From Tragulus kanchil (Eukaryota > Chordata > Mammalia > Artiodactyla > Tragulidae), in NCBI GenBank assembly GCA_022376925.1, contig JAIOJX010000028.1, positions 73,807,001 through 73,871,000 on the forward strand: DNA of 64,000 bases. Direction: 5' to 3'. Of the stretch, positions 46,469 to 58,532 are shown in pieces. Every line of letters begins with the position of its first letter. Position 1 is the stretch's first letter. Both the position numbers and the translations under genes were made by a program. The notes below the pieces were generated by a model that was given only the letters and a program-made list of their open reading frames with translations, ran no database searches and was not told the DNA's origin.

Positions 46469-48599
46469 CTAAGAAGGAAAGAGACTCCAGGAATTTGTGA
46501 TATTCAGGAGTTCTCAAGACCTTGGGCTCTTTGATATTTGCTGATATGTGAAACATATTTTTCATACCATCCTTATTTATGTAGCTAATAAAATAACATG
46601 GCAGTTCTAAAGAAATGATCCATTTCTCAAAATATAATATTCAAAGGATAGTTTTAGCAGTGTCTGCTAAGGAACTTGGCCACAAATGAACCTGGAAATA
46701 TGGGAGCTCACTGAATGAGTAAATCAGATTTGGAAAAAAAAAAATGTTAAAGGAAAAGTATCTTCCCTAATAAAACTTTATTTTTGGAAAAATTGTATCC
46801 TTCATTCAGAAGAATAGTATCTTTTTTAGGATATTTCTTCATGTTCTGTGACAGAAGTAGCCTTTTCTCTCAGTGCAATATCGGTCCTTTCCCCTAGTCA
46901 TGCCAAGTTCTGTGAATGAGGTTTCATGACACAGAATTTAAATCAGGAACATTTGGATCAAGAAGCACAATTGCTTGATGTGACAACTGAAACTGTAGGT
47001 GCTTGAGACCCAGTGTGTGTGGCTGTCACCCTGAAGTGTCTGAGAGAAAAGCCTCATGCTGAGATTTGGCCCTTTCTATCCAAAGCCTTCAGAATATTTT
47101 TTTTTAATGATAAGTGTTGAGCACAAATACCAAAAGATTGAAAAAGCTAGAGGCACTGGATACCGGGAAAAGATGAAAGATCCAATTCAAAGGGTTGGGC
47201 CAAAAAATGACTAAGGAGAATTAATAACCATCTGTAAATATCTGAGAGAGCAAGAAAGGGAGAGGAATTTCTTTGAATTATCCAAAGGGGTATAACTGAG
47301 AGAAACAAGTTTAAATTGAGCAAAGAAAAATGTAGGCTGAGCATAAGGGAGAAAATGACCACGTAATGGGATCTGTCAGTCTGTGGAAGAGTCATTCCCA
47401 GGAAATGGTAGAAATCCCATCACTTGAATCATTTTCAGCTAAGTGGAAAAACTGCTCTATTAAAGAGGAGTATCCAACCCTGAAAGAAGAGGGACTTGAT
47501 GAGCAATGTGTTTCCCCTTTAAGTGGAAAATACTAGAAAGGACATGATCTCATCCCCTAAGAAGGAAAGAGACTCCAGGAATTTGTGATATTCAGGAGTT
47601 CTCAAGACCTTGGGCTCTTTGATATTTGCTGATATGTGAAACATATTTTTCATACCATCCTTATTTATGTAGCTAATAAAATAACATGGCAGTTCTAAAG
47701 AAATGATCCATTTCTCAAAATATAATATTCAAAGGATAGTTTTAGCAGTGTCTGCTAAGGAACTTGGCCACAAATGAACCTGGAAATATGGGAGCTCACT
47801 GAATGAGTAAATCAGATTTGGAAAAAAAAAAATGTTAAAGGAAAAGTATCTTCCCTAATAAAACTTTATTTTTGGAAAAATTGTATCCTTCATTCAGAAG
47901 AATAGTATCTTTTTTAGGATATTTCTTCATGTTCTGTGACAGAAGTAGCCTTTTCTCTCAGTGCAATATCGGTCCTTTCCCCTAGTCATGCCAAGTTCTG
48001 TGAATGAGGTTTCATGACACAGAATTTAAATCAGGAACATTTGGATCAAGAAGCACAATTGCTTGATGTGACAACTGAAACTGTAGGTGCTTGAGACCCA
48101 GTGTGTGTGGCTGTCACCCTGAAGTGTCTGAGAGAAAAGCCTCATGCTGAGATTTGGCCCTTTCTATCCAAAGCCTTCAGAATATTTTTTTTTAATGATA
48201 AGTGTTGAGCACAAATACCAAAAGATTGAAAAAGCTAGAGGCACTGGATACCGGGAAAAGATGAAAGATCCAATTCAAAGGGTTGGGCCAAAAAATGACT
48301 AAGGAGAATTAATAACCATCTGTAAATATCTGAGAGAGCAAGAAAGGGAGAGGAATTTCTTTGAATTATCCAAAGGGGTATAACTGAGAGAAACAAGTTT
48401 AAATTGAGCAAAGAAAAATGTAGGCTGAGCATAAGGGAGAAAATGACCACGTAATGGGATCTGTCAGTCTGTGGAAGAGTCATTCCCAGGAAATGGTAGA
48501 AATCCCATCACTTGAATCATTTTCAGCTAAGTGGAAAAACTGCTCTATTAAAGAGGAGTATCCAACCCTGAAAGAAGAGGGACTTGATGAGCAATGTGT
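46469..48599. repeat. Tandem duplication D17, unit 1088 bp
   Basis: Copy 1 is 46469-47509 plus filler 47510-47556; copy 2 is 47557-48599. The filler is a mosaic: its second half (aatactagaaaggacatgat, then ctcatcccctaag) is a shortened version of 46424-46470, and its first half resembles cctttccatctttaatttc after copy 2. No transposon was recognised in the unit; the minus-strand 82-codon frame (47147-47395, 48235-48483) has no known domain. Confidence 0.94.
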
Positions 48600-49131
48600 C
48601 CTTTCCATCTTTAATTTCTATAGTTTTGGAAAAGAAAGAAAGAGGAGGAAAACTGAAACAGAGAAAATTGGTGGAATATCTTGGAGAAAAAAATTTTAAT
48701 CTAGATACCACAGAACAGCGATGATGAACAAAAGAACAGATGAGAGAGAAAACCCACTAAAACATGCCAGTTTCAATAAATAGAAAAAAATTTAAAGCAA
48801 GACTGAAAAGGGAATGACTTCATAGAAAGAAAAAGAAAGAAAAAGAAAAAGTCATATTAAATGATTTGTTTTCTATGCACAATAAAATACCAGATTCATC
48901 ACAACATTCCTCTCAAGCAATTGAACAGCTGTCATGATTATACCCATGTTAGACTAATACAGTTGTGTTTCTCTAAGACTCCAGCAAACCTAGATACAAG
49001 CAGAACAATCCAGATGATCCAATTAATCATCTATGGTGGCTGAGCCCCCCAAATACTAGTTAGGTGAAGAGTTAGACTGATTAACTAAATCAGTAAGTAC
49101 CATATAAATTCTATAAACATATACCGATCAT
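48600..49131. other. Single-copy sequence, nothing recognised
   Basis: A/T-rich with short AAAGA-type runs near 48828-48850. The 81-codon frame at 48454-48699 spans the D17 edge and is not convincing as a gene. Confidence 0.45.
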
Positions 49132-49339
49132 TGAAAGTGTTAGTCAATCGTGTCTGACTCTTGCAGCTCCATGGATGATAGCCCACCAGGTTCCCCTGCC
49201 CATGGAATTCTCCAGGCAAGAATACTGGAGTGAGTAGTCATTACCTTTTCCATGGATCTTCTTCACCAAGGAATCAAACCCAGGTATTCTGCATTGCTGG
49301 CAGATTCTTTACCATCTGAGTTACCAGGAAAGCCCTGGT
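49132..49339 (-). mobile_element. Bov-tA SINE
   Basis: Reversed: tgaaagtgttagtcaatcgt, ccatggaattctccaggcaa, gaatactggagtgagtagtc, ending catctgagttaccaggaaag and ccc. A short GATCAT occurs at both edges (49126-49131 and 49340-49345), a possible truncated target-site duplication. Single copy. Confidence 0.92.
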
Positions 49340-49719
49340 GATCATGGACTATATTGATTACTCACTATAGGTAAAGTACAATGTCAGATAATGTCAGGAA
49401 TACAAAAGAGCATAAAACAAGGCCATTTTTTTCTCTTCGAGTTTTGAGCCCAATGGAAAATACAGACAAATTAGGAAACTTTCTATGTCTTTGAGTCACT
49501 AAGTACCAAGGCTTCTCCTTGGACGGATTTATTCTTACTCCTGCTTGACATCTCAGTAACTTAGCCTGACTTTCCCTTCTCCTAATATTAATAGTTTTTT
49601 CCACCCACTCACAAACCTAGCTTATCCATGTCTCAGTGCCATGAAGGAAAGAAATCAATCCCTCACTACTTTTCAGAGGTCATGAGCATTAGGGTATCAA
49701 TGGAACCCATGACAACAAC

Positions 49720-49890
49720 CAATATTTCTTACGCACTTATTCTATGCCAGGAACAGTGCTGAGTCCTTAAAATACAGTACTTATTTTAAACCTTGTCAAA
49801 ATCTTATGAGTTAAGTAATTATCCATATCATATAGATGATTAAATTAAGGCTAGAAGATGTTTATAACTTGTCCAAGATCAAACAGGAAG
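49720..49890 (-). mobile_element. MIR SINE fragment, D18 copy 1
   Basis: Inverted MIR-like order: cttattctatgccaggaaca, gtgctgagtccttaaaatac, gatgattaaattaaggctag, aacttgtccaagatcaaaca. Copy 2 lies at 50842-51012. Confidence 0.6.
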
Positions 49891-49924
49891 GAAGCAATAG
49901 TGGCATGATATGTGCATATGTTAC

Positions 49925-50317
49925 TAGGAATTGAGTTGTGTGCCTCTAAATTCATATGTTGATGTTGTGATCCCCAGTGGGATGTTACTTGGACACAGGG
50001 CTTTAGGGAGATAATTAAGGTTAAATGAGGTCATAATACTGGAGCCTAATCTGATAGGATTTGTGTACTTATAAAAACAGAAAAAGAAACCAGAGATGTC
50101 TCTCTCTCTCAATAGGCAGAGAGGATAAGCCATGTGAGGACAAGAACGAGGAGGGTGACATCTACAGAAGCCAAGAAGACAGGTCTTACTAGAAATCAAC
50201 TCTGATGGTATCTTGACCCTGCACTTCTAGGCTCCAGAACTGAAAAAATAAATTTCTGTGTTTAAACTACCCATCATGCAGCATTTTGTTATGGCATCCT
50301 GAGCTGACTGACTGATG
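49925..50317 (+). mobile_element. MaLR-type solo LTR (MLT1/MST-like), D18 copy 1
   Basis: The expected succession is visible: gcctctaaattcatatgttg, atccccagtgggatgttact, ggtcataatactggagccta, acttataaaaacagaaaaag, ataagccatgtgaggacaag, ctccagaactgaaaaaataa (with polyadenylation-type AATAAA), and ttttgttatggcatcctgag. It is an ancient non-autonomous ERVL-class LTR without coding capacity. Confidence 0.82.
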
Positions 50318-50658
50318 CTTTCTTATTCTATAGTCTTTTCTTTAAACTACTCCTCTATTCTATGAACATTAACTCACTAAGTCTCTGAAAACATGTCATT
50401 CTTTAGGAGAGCAAAAGTCAAAGAATATTAATTGAAGGATTATATTAATTGAAGGATTAGTTTCTACTCAAACATCAATCTCTGTTTAGCATATACATTA
50501 ATCCTATTCTAAGAAACTATCTTATCAGTTCATGGATGATTTTCAATAATTTAAGTATAAGAAAAAGGTGCAAAAGAATCACAAGTAATGTTCCTACCTA
50601 ACAATGGCCTGAAAGAGTTAGTACAGTTAAGAAAATAAAGGCAAGAATGATGCCAGAG

Positions 50659-50754
50659 GGGAGGAGCCAAGATGGCGGAGGAATGAGGGGAAGATTTCAC
50701 CAGCTCCCCAACAGAATCACCAGAACTAATCAAGAAAAGAACCAAACACCCAAA
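50659..50754 (+). mobile_element. First 96 bp of L1, cut at the D18 junction
   Basis: gggaggagccaagatggcgg at 50659 is the 5' start of the L1 that is complete at 51781. Only 96 bp are present before the D18 joint. A 3'-truncated L1 is not a product of target-primed reverse transcription, so this is a duplication by-product. Confidence 0.95.
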
Positions 50755-51046
50755 TCAGTGCCATGAAGGAAAGAAATCAATCCCTCACTACTTTTCAGAG
50801 GTCATGAGCATTAGGGTATCAATGGAACCCATGACAACAACCAATATTTCTTACGCACTTATTCTATGCCAGGAACAGTGCTGAGTCCTTAAAATACAGT
50901 ACTTATTTTAAACCTTGTCAAAATCTTATGAGTTAAGTAATTATCCATATCATATAGATGATTAAATTAAGGCTAGAAGATGTTTATAACTTGTCCAAGA
51001 TCAAACAGGAAGGAAGCAATAGTGGCATGATATGTGCATATGTTAC

Positions 51047-51439
51047 TAGGAATTGAGTTGTGTGCCTCTAAATTCATATGTTGATGTTGTGATCCCCAGT
51101 GGGATGTTACTTGGACACAGGGCTTTAGGGAGATAATTAAGGTTAAATGAGGTCATAATACTGGAGCCTAATCTGATAGGATTTGTGTACTTATAAAAAC
51201 AGAAAAAGAAACCAGAGATGTCTCTCTCTCTCAATAGGCAGAGAGGATAAGCCATGTGAGGACAAGAACGAGGAGGGTGACATCTACAGAAGCCAAGAAG
51301 ACAGGTCTTACTAGAAATCAACTCTGATGGTATCTTGACCCTGCACTTCTAGGCTCCAGAACTGAAAAAATAAATTTCTGTGTTTAAACTACCCATCATG
51401 CAGCATTTTGTTATGGCATCCTGAGCTGACTGACTGATG
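51047..51439 (+). mobile_element. MaLR-type solo LTR, D18 copy 2
   Basis: Duplicate of 49925-50317 at offset 1122 bp; same family assignment. Confidence 0.82.
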
Positions 51440-51959
51440 CTTTCTTATTCTATAGTCTTTTCTTTAAACTACTCCTCTATTCTATGAACATTAACTCACT
51501 AAGTCTCTGAAAACATGTCATTCTTTAGGAGAGCAAAAGTCAAAGAATATTAATTGAAGGATTATATTAATTGAAGGATTAGTTTCTACTCAAACATCAA
51601 TCTCTGTTTAGTATATACATTAATCCTATTCTAAGAAACTATCTTATCAGTTCATGGATGATTTTCAATAATTTAAGTATAAGAAAAAGGTGCAAAAGAA
51701 TCACAAGTAATGTTCCTACCTAACAATGGCCTGAAAGAGTTAGTACAGTTAAGAAAATAAAGGCAAGAATGATGCCAGAGGGGAGGAGCCAAGATGGCGG
51801 AGGAATGAGGGGAAGATTTCACCAGCTCCCCAACAGAATCACCAAAACTAATCAAGAAAAGAACCACCACCAACAAACCAGCCGCTAGACGACAGAAGAA
51901 TTCCATAGGTCCGCGAGAGTAGAAGAGTGAATAGCCAGAAATTTCCCGGAGCTAGGGTT

Positions 51960-52790
51960 CTAAGAATCCTCTATCCTAACCCCCACGCTGGACCGCACCG
52001 ACAGAGAGCGCACCAGCAAGTGCCCTAAAAGGGGGCCTAATTGGAGCCTCGGGGGAGAGAGAGCAGCACTCAGCGTGAAAACTCCAAGAATCCACCCGGA
52101 TCGCTGGCAGAAATTAAGACACTGCGAAGATAGGATACCGGAGCAGGGCCGAGCAGAACGCGCTTGCTGCCTAGCGACCTGAGGCCGGAGGGAACGCGGA
52201 GAGTGCTGCCTAGAGACCGACAGGGAGTCGGGAGCGAGCGCCCAGTGTGAGGATCGCGCCGCTCGGTCGCCGGGCGAAAATCGTGACTTTCCGCCTGGCA
52301 CCGGGTGAGTTCAAACACTCCTAGTGGGGGACTGGCTGAAGGGGAAGTCGCCCACAGATTGCTGTCCAGGGACCAGGCTCAAACCAGACAGGGAATCTTG
52401 TGCCTGCCTTTGGGACTTGGAGGCGTAACTGGCAGTGCGCGCACGCCAGTGGCAGAGGAGCCCGTACACCCCATAGCTGCACCCCCATAGCTACACCCGC
52501 AGCGGAGGAAGTCGGGAGAAGGGCAGGTATCAGAGGCTACCGGGTACGTGGCAGAGCCAGGACGCCCCCGCCGAACACGGAATTGTACGCGCGCCGCGGC
52601 CCCCCACCCAACAGACTGGGATCAGCCCGCGCTCCCGCCCACCCCAGAACAGCGTGAGCCGCACGCCCCACCCTACGGACTGGGATCAGCCCGCGCTCCC
52701 GCCCAACCCGGGACGGTGAGCGCGCGCCGCGGTCCCCCGCCCGACAGACTGGGATCAGCCCGCAGTCCCGGCCAGCACCTGAGCTTGTAG
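51960..52790 (+). promoter_or_regulatory. L1 5' UTR GC-rich promoter segment
   Basis: GC- and CpG-rich block in a window that is otherwise A/T-rich, located where L1 carries its internal RNA polymerase II promoter. It includes three tandem units of 64-69 bp. Promoter activity is inferred from position and family knowledge, not seen. The GC bias explains the many chance ORFs here. Confidence 0.7.
52588..52785 (+). repeat. Three tandem 64-69 bp units in the L1 5' UTR
   Basis: The core ACTGGGATCAGCCCGC occurs at 52615, 52679 and 52748, each preceded by a variant of gcgccgcggccccccaccc and followed by ctcccgcccaacc-like sequence. Units are diverged and not exact, suggesting an old feature of this L1 lineage. 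Confidence 0.88.
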
Positions 52791-53927
52791 ACAGGTGCCA
52801 TAAGGGAAAGGCTGCATCATCAAGACAACACCATTGAGAGCAGACTGGCTTCCAGACAGATGAGAGGATAAAAACCAGGCACAGTATTTAGCTTTTTTGC
52901 TTATCTATTGCGGACGGTTCTGTTTATTCGTTTGATCGGTCAGGTTTGGGGTTTCTTTTTGTTTTTGTTGTTGTTGTAGTTGTTGTAGTTGTTTTTCTTT
53001 TTTCTCTTTTGTCTCTTCTTAAGTTTCTCTTCAATTTTTAACTTTTAATTTTTTTTTATTTTTAGTGATTTTTTTAAATTTTAATTCTTGAACTTCTAAT
53101 TTTCTTTCCTCTTTGCCGCTGCTTCCTCCCTCTATGTTCTAAATCTAAAACTTTCTCCTATATACCACTACCCCCTAGATAAATATTTCCTACCTTCCTG
53201 TCTCCACTATTCACTTCCAGCTGCACTAAACAATACAACACACTAATCTTGGCTACATAACCCTATAAAATCCTTCCAAGTCAAATCTATTCCTTTTCAT
53301 TACCCATACACTATCCGCTTCCTCACCCCAACACATGTCTTAGCTAAAAATTGCTTTCAATGATGAAATAGCCCAAGCCAGGACCTTACCCAAGATCTAT
53401 TTTTCCAGGCACTATTTTAATTAATTCAGAGCTCAACGGGCAAGTACCATCTTTGATTGTGTCATTTGCCAGAAGAACTTCCTATGCTTTGTCACTGTAA
53501 GACTGGTTAGATGTGGTTATTGCTGTGTATGTATGCATATCTTATGACTATGTTAGAAAACATCTACATGCTTTTATGACTGTCACCCATTAGGGATGCA
53601 CCTCTTCCTCCTCAGATGCTAGTATTTGAACTAATATCATGGAACACCATAGCAAACCAGGCATAGAGCCTACACCCCCTGACCAATCATCAAATCAAGG
53701 ATCCTCGGAGCGGAAGCCCTGAATCCAAGACGCCACACTATCAAAGACATACAACATTAGAGATTGTTCACCTGTAAATAAGACCTAACACCACCCAAGA
53801 CACAAACCATTGAACCCTTCTAGAAGGACAGAAACTCAAAGGAAGGGAGAATTCACCCAAGAAGTCTGGTGGGAAAAAGAACTCCATACACACAGACACA
53901 CACAGAGAAACAAAAACTAACCTAATA

Positions 53928-54788
53928 ATGAAACGACAGAGAAACACTGCACAAATGAAGGACCAAGCTAGAGAATCGAAGCTTCAAATGACAGAGGAGC
54001 AGATAGACAAACTATCTGAAAGAGAATTCAGAAAAACTATACTAATGAGGATGCAAAACACTGAAAAGAGAATATTAGAGGAAATTAGTGCATTGAGAAA
54101 AGACATGCAGGAAATGAAAAATAAGCAAATAGAGACCACCAACTCAAGTGCTGAACTCAAAAATACTATAGAAGGCCTCAACAGTAGAGTATCAGAGGCT
54201 GAAGAACGGAAAAGTGAGCTAGAAGATAGACTGGTGGAAATAACTGGTGAGGAACAGAACAAAGCCAAAAGAATTAAAAGAACTGAGGATAGCCTTAGAG
54301 ACCTATTGGAAACTATCAAACACACCAACATTAGAATTATAGGAGTTCCAGAGGAAGAAGAAGGGAAGAAAGGTTACAAAAAAATTCTTGACAAGGTTAT
54401 AGTGGAAAACTTCCCCAGCATGGGAAAGGAAATAGTCAACCAAGTCCAAGAAGCACAAAGAGATCCATAGAGGATAAACCCCAGAAGAAACACACCAAGG
54501 CACATTCTAAGCAAACCAACGCAGACTAAATATAAAGACAGATTTCTAAAAGCAGCTAGGAGCAAACAACAAATACCATATAAAGGAAACCCCATATGTC
54601 TAACTGCGGATCTCTCAACAGAAACCTGCAGGCCAGAAGAGAATGGCAAGACATTTAAATGGCTAAAAGAGAATGGCCTGCAACCAAGAATACTCTACCC
54701 AGCAAGAATCTCATTCAGAATCGATGGAGAAGTCAAAAGCTTCTCAGACAGACAAAAACTAAAAGAATTCTGTACCACAAAAAACTAG
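53928..54788 (+). pseudogene. L1 ORF1 (RNA-binding chaperone), one internal stop
   Basis: The product of an intact homologue is the L1 ribonucleoprotein that coats its own RNA and acts as a nucleic-acid chaperone in the cytoplasm. The frame opens at ATG 53928 and spans 287 codons to TAG at 54786-54788. Residues about 40-130 form a charged heptad-rich coiled coil (trimerisation region in the family), followed by the start of the RRM (NIRIIGVPEEEEG, residues 134-146). Codon 181 (54468-54470) is TAG after QRDP, and the same frame then continues with the C-terminal domain without shift. A single substitution is thus the only frame break. The truncated 180-residue product would lack most of the RRM and the C-terminal domain. 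ORF2 follows 89 bp downstream. Confidence 0.93.
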
Positions 54789-54877
54789 CCCTACAACAAG
54801 TGTTAAAGGGCCTGATATAGCCAATAAATACAAGAGTAGGTAAAGTCCAACAAATCAAACCCCAAACTTATAAGAAG

Positions 54878-57800
54878 ATGACAATAGGAACATTTGTATC
54901 AATAATTACTTTGAACGTAAACGGATTAAATGCTCCAACCAAATGACACAGGTTGGCTGAATGAATCAAGAAACATGACCCATATATATGCTGTTTTCAA
55001 GAGACCCACTTCAGACCTAGAGACACTCATAGACTAAAAGTGAAAGGCTGGAAAAAGATATTCCATGCAAATGGAAATCAAAAGAAAGCTGGAGTAGCAA
55101 TCCTCATGTCAGACAGAATAGATTTTAAAGTAAAGAAGATTCTAAGAGACAAGGCAGGTCGCTACATCATGATTAAGGGATCCATCCAAGAGGAAGACAT
55201 AACAGTCATGAACATCTACACACCCAACACAGGGGCACCTCAATACATAAGGCAGGTACTTTCAGACATAAAAGAAGAAATCAATAATAACACAATAATA
55301 GTAGGAAACTTTAACACTCCTCTCACACCAGTGGATAGATCATTTAAACAGAAAATTAATAAAGAAACACAAGCCTTAAATGCCACACTAGAAAAGATGG
55401 ACCTCATCGATATCTTTAGGACGTTCCACCCAAAAGCAGAAGAATACACTTTCTTCTCAAGTGCTCATGGAACATTCTCCAGGATAGACCACATCTTGGG
55501 CCACAAATCAAACCTCAGTCAGCTCAAGAAAACTGAAATGATATTAGCCATCTTCTCAGACCACAGTGCAATAAGACTCGAGATCAACTACAGGAGAAAA
55601 CCCGCTAAAAACACAAACACATGGAGATTAAACAACACATACCTTAAAAACCAACTGATCACTGAGGAAATCAAAGGAGAAATTTAAAAATTCCTAGAAG
55701 AAAATGATAATGAACATATGACCATGCAAAACCTATGGGATACCGCAAAAGCAGTTCTAAGAGGGAAATTTATAGCAATACAATCCCACCTCAAGAAACT
55801 AGGAACATATGAAGCAGATGACCTAACCCTCCGCTTAAAACAATTGGAGAAAGAAGAACAAAAACACCCCAAAGCCAGCAGAAGAAGAAAAATTATAAAG
55901 ACTAGAGCAGAAATAAATGAGAAAGAAATGAAAGAAACTATAGTACGAATAAATAAAACACAAAGCTGGTTCTTTAAAAAGGTAAATAGAATTGACAAGC
56001 CTCTGGCCAGACTCATCAAGAAAAAGAGGGAGAAGAACCAGATCCACAAAATCAAAAACGAAAAAGGAGAGATTACAACAGATCATGCAGAAATCCAAAG
56101 GATTCTAAGAGACTATTATGAGCAACTCTATGGCAACAAACTGGACAACCTGGAAGAAATGGACAGTTTCTTGGGGAAGATCAAGCTCCCAAGACTGAGC
56201 CAGGAAGAAACAGAAACTTTGAACAACCCAATCACAAGCTCAGTAATTGAATCTGTGATTAAAAATCTACCCAAAAATAAAAGCCCAGGGCCAGATGGCT
56301 TCACAGCCGAATTCTACCAGACATTTAAAGAAGAGCTAATGCCTGTCCTTCTAAAACTCTTCCCAAAAATTGCACAGGAAGGAACAACTCCAAACACATT
56401 CTACGAGGCCATCATCACCCTGATACCCAAACCAGGCAAAGACAACACAAAAAAGGAAAATTACAGGCCAATTTCTCTGATGAACTTAGAGGCCAAGATC
56501 CTCAACAAAATCCTAGCAAACAGAATTCAACAACACATCAAATAACTCATACACCATGATCAAGTTGGGTTCATCCCAGGCATGCAAGGGTTCCTCAACA
56601 TTTGCAAATCAATCAGTGTGATACACCATATCAACAGACTGAGAGACAAAAATCACATGATCATCTCAATAGATGCAGAAAAAGCCTTCGACAAAGTACA
56701 ACACCCATTTATGATAAAAAAAAACTCTTCAGAAAATGGGCATAGAAGGAACCTATCTCAACATAGTGAAAGCCATATATGAGAAGCCCACAGGGAACAT
56801 TATCGTCAATGGTGAAAAACTGAAAGCATTCCCTCTAAGATCAGGAACAAGACAGGAGTGTCCACTTTCACCACTAATAGTCAACATAGTCCTGGAAGTT
56901 CTAGCAATGGCAATAAGAGAAGAGAAATAAATCAAAGGAATCCAGATTGGAAAGGAAGAAGTCACGCTCTCTCTTTTTGCAGACAACATGATATTATACA
57001 CAGAAAAGCCCAAAGACACAGTTACAAAGCTACTAGAGCTAATCAATGAATTCAGCAAAGTCGCAGGATACAAAGTCAACACACAGAAATCACTGGCATT
57101 CCTATACACAAACAGTGAAAAATCAGAAAATGAAATCAAAGAGGCAGTCCCCTTCACCATTGCAACCAAAAGAATCAAATATCGAGGAATTAACCTACCC
57201 AAAGAAACAAAAGAACTGTACACAGGAGATTACAAGACACTCATGAGAGACATTAAAGAAGACTTAAACAGATGGAGAGATATTCCATGTTCCTGGGCCG
57301 GAAGAATCAATATTGTGAAAATGACCATACTAACCAAATATCATCTACAGATTCAATGCAATACCTATTCAACTTCCATTGACATTCTTCACAGAACTAG
57401 ACCAAAGAATCACACAGTTCATATGGAAGTACAAAAGACCTCGAATAGCCGAAGCATTCCTCAGAAAGAAAAACGGAGCTGGAGAAATCAGCCTCCCCAA
57501 CTTCAGAGTCTACTACAAAGCAACAGTCATCAAGACAGTATGGTACTGGCACTAAAACAGAACTATAGATCAATGGAACAAGATTGAGAGTACAGAGATA
57601 AACCCACGCACCTATGGGTACCTTATTTTTGACAAAGGAGGCGAAACTCTAAAATGGGACAGAGACAGCCTCTTCAACAAATGGTGCTGGGAAAATTGGA
57701 CAGCTACATGCCAAAAAATGAAGTTGGAACATTCCCTGACCCCATACACAAAGATCAACTCAAAATGGATTAAAGACCTAAGTGTAGGACTAGAAACCAT

Positions 57801-58532
57801 CAAACTCTTAGAGGAAAATATAGGCAAAACGCTCAAGGACATCAATCAAAGCAAGATCTTCTCTGACCCACCAACTAAAATAGCAGAACTGAAAGGAAAA
57901 ATGAACATGTGGGACCTCATGAAACTTAAAAGCTTTTGTACAGCAAAAGAAATCACAAAAAAGCTGAACAGACACCCCACAGAATGGGAGAAAATCATAG
58001 CAAATGAAACAACAGACAAAGAATTAATCTCCAAAATCTACAAGCAACTCAGACAACTCAGCCCCGGAAAAACGAACAACCGAATAAAAAAATGGGAAAA
58101 GGACCTAAACAGACACCTCTCCAAAGACAACATACAGATGGCCAAAAACACATGAAACGATGCTCAACTTCACTTATTAGAGAAATGCAAATCAAAACTA
58201 CAATGAGATACCACCTCACACCCATCAGAATGGTCATCATCAAAAAATCTGCAGACAATAAATGCTGGAGAGGGTGCAGAGAAAAGGGAGCCCTCTTGCA
58301 TTGCTGGTGGGAATGTCAATGGATACAGCCTCTATGGAAGACAGTATGGAGATTCCTTAAAAAACTAAAAATAGAAGCACCCTGTGACCCAGCAATCCCA
58401 CTATTAGGCTTATACCCTGATGAAATCAAAACTGAAAGAATCACCTGTACCCCAATGTTCATTGCAGCTCTCTATACAAGAGCCAGAACATGGAAGCAAC
58501 CTAGATGTCCATCGACGAATGAATGGATATAG
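54878..58532 (+). pseudogene. L1 ORF2 (endonuclease/reverse transcriptase), degenerate
   Basis: Family role: nicks DNA and reverse-transcribes L1 RNA at the nick. ATG 54878 opens TIGTFVSIITLNVNG, then TGA at 54944-54946 and 54962-54964. The endonuclease continues in frame at 55040-55687 (SRIDHILGHK, SDHSAI) but the usual GDFN is GNFN (Asn at 55307-55309). TAA at 55685-55687 and 56543-56545 break the frame; a lengthened A-run near 56715 shifts it. RT blocks remain visible: [28 protein letters not shown] and FADN in place of the catalytic FADD (Asn at 56985-56987). Further lesions are TAA at 56928, a shift near 57340, TAA at 57553-57555 and a shift near 58100-58155. The Cys-rich C-terminus (CWRGC...HCWWEC) reads in 58092-58532. 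It cannot yield a functional enzyme. Confidence 0.94.

Larger units (their letters stand above)
49633..51866. repeat. Tandem duplication D18, unit 1122 bp
   Basis: Copy 1 is 49633-50754 and copy 2 is 50755-51866. Both units contain a MaLR-type LTR and the first 86-96 bp of the large L1. In copy 1 the L1 stops after accaaacacccaaa and is followed by the start of copy 2; in copy 2 it continues into the full L1. Internal differences are single bases (for example gtttagCatatac versus gtttagTatatac). Confidence 0.96.

Noticed and set aside
51960..52790. GC-rich, CpG-rich block as a gene promoter CpG island with ORFs of 60-113 codons
   Set aside because: It lies exactly within the 5' UTR of the L1; open frames there follow from GC richness and lack of TA-rich stop codons.
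53928..54470. A 180-residue coiled-coil protein as a host gene
   Set aside because: Position in the L1, the following in-frame continuation after the stop and the RRM start identify it as L1 ORF1.
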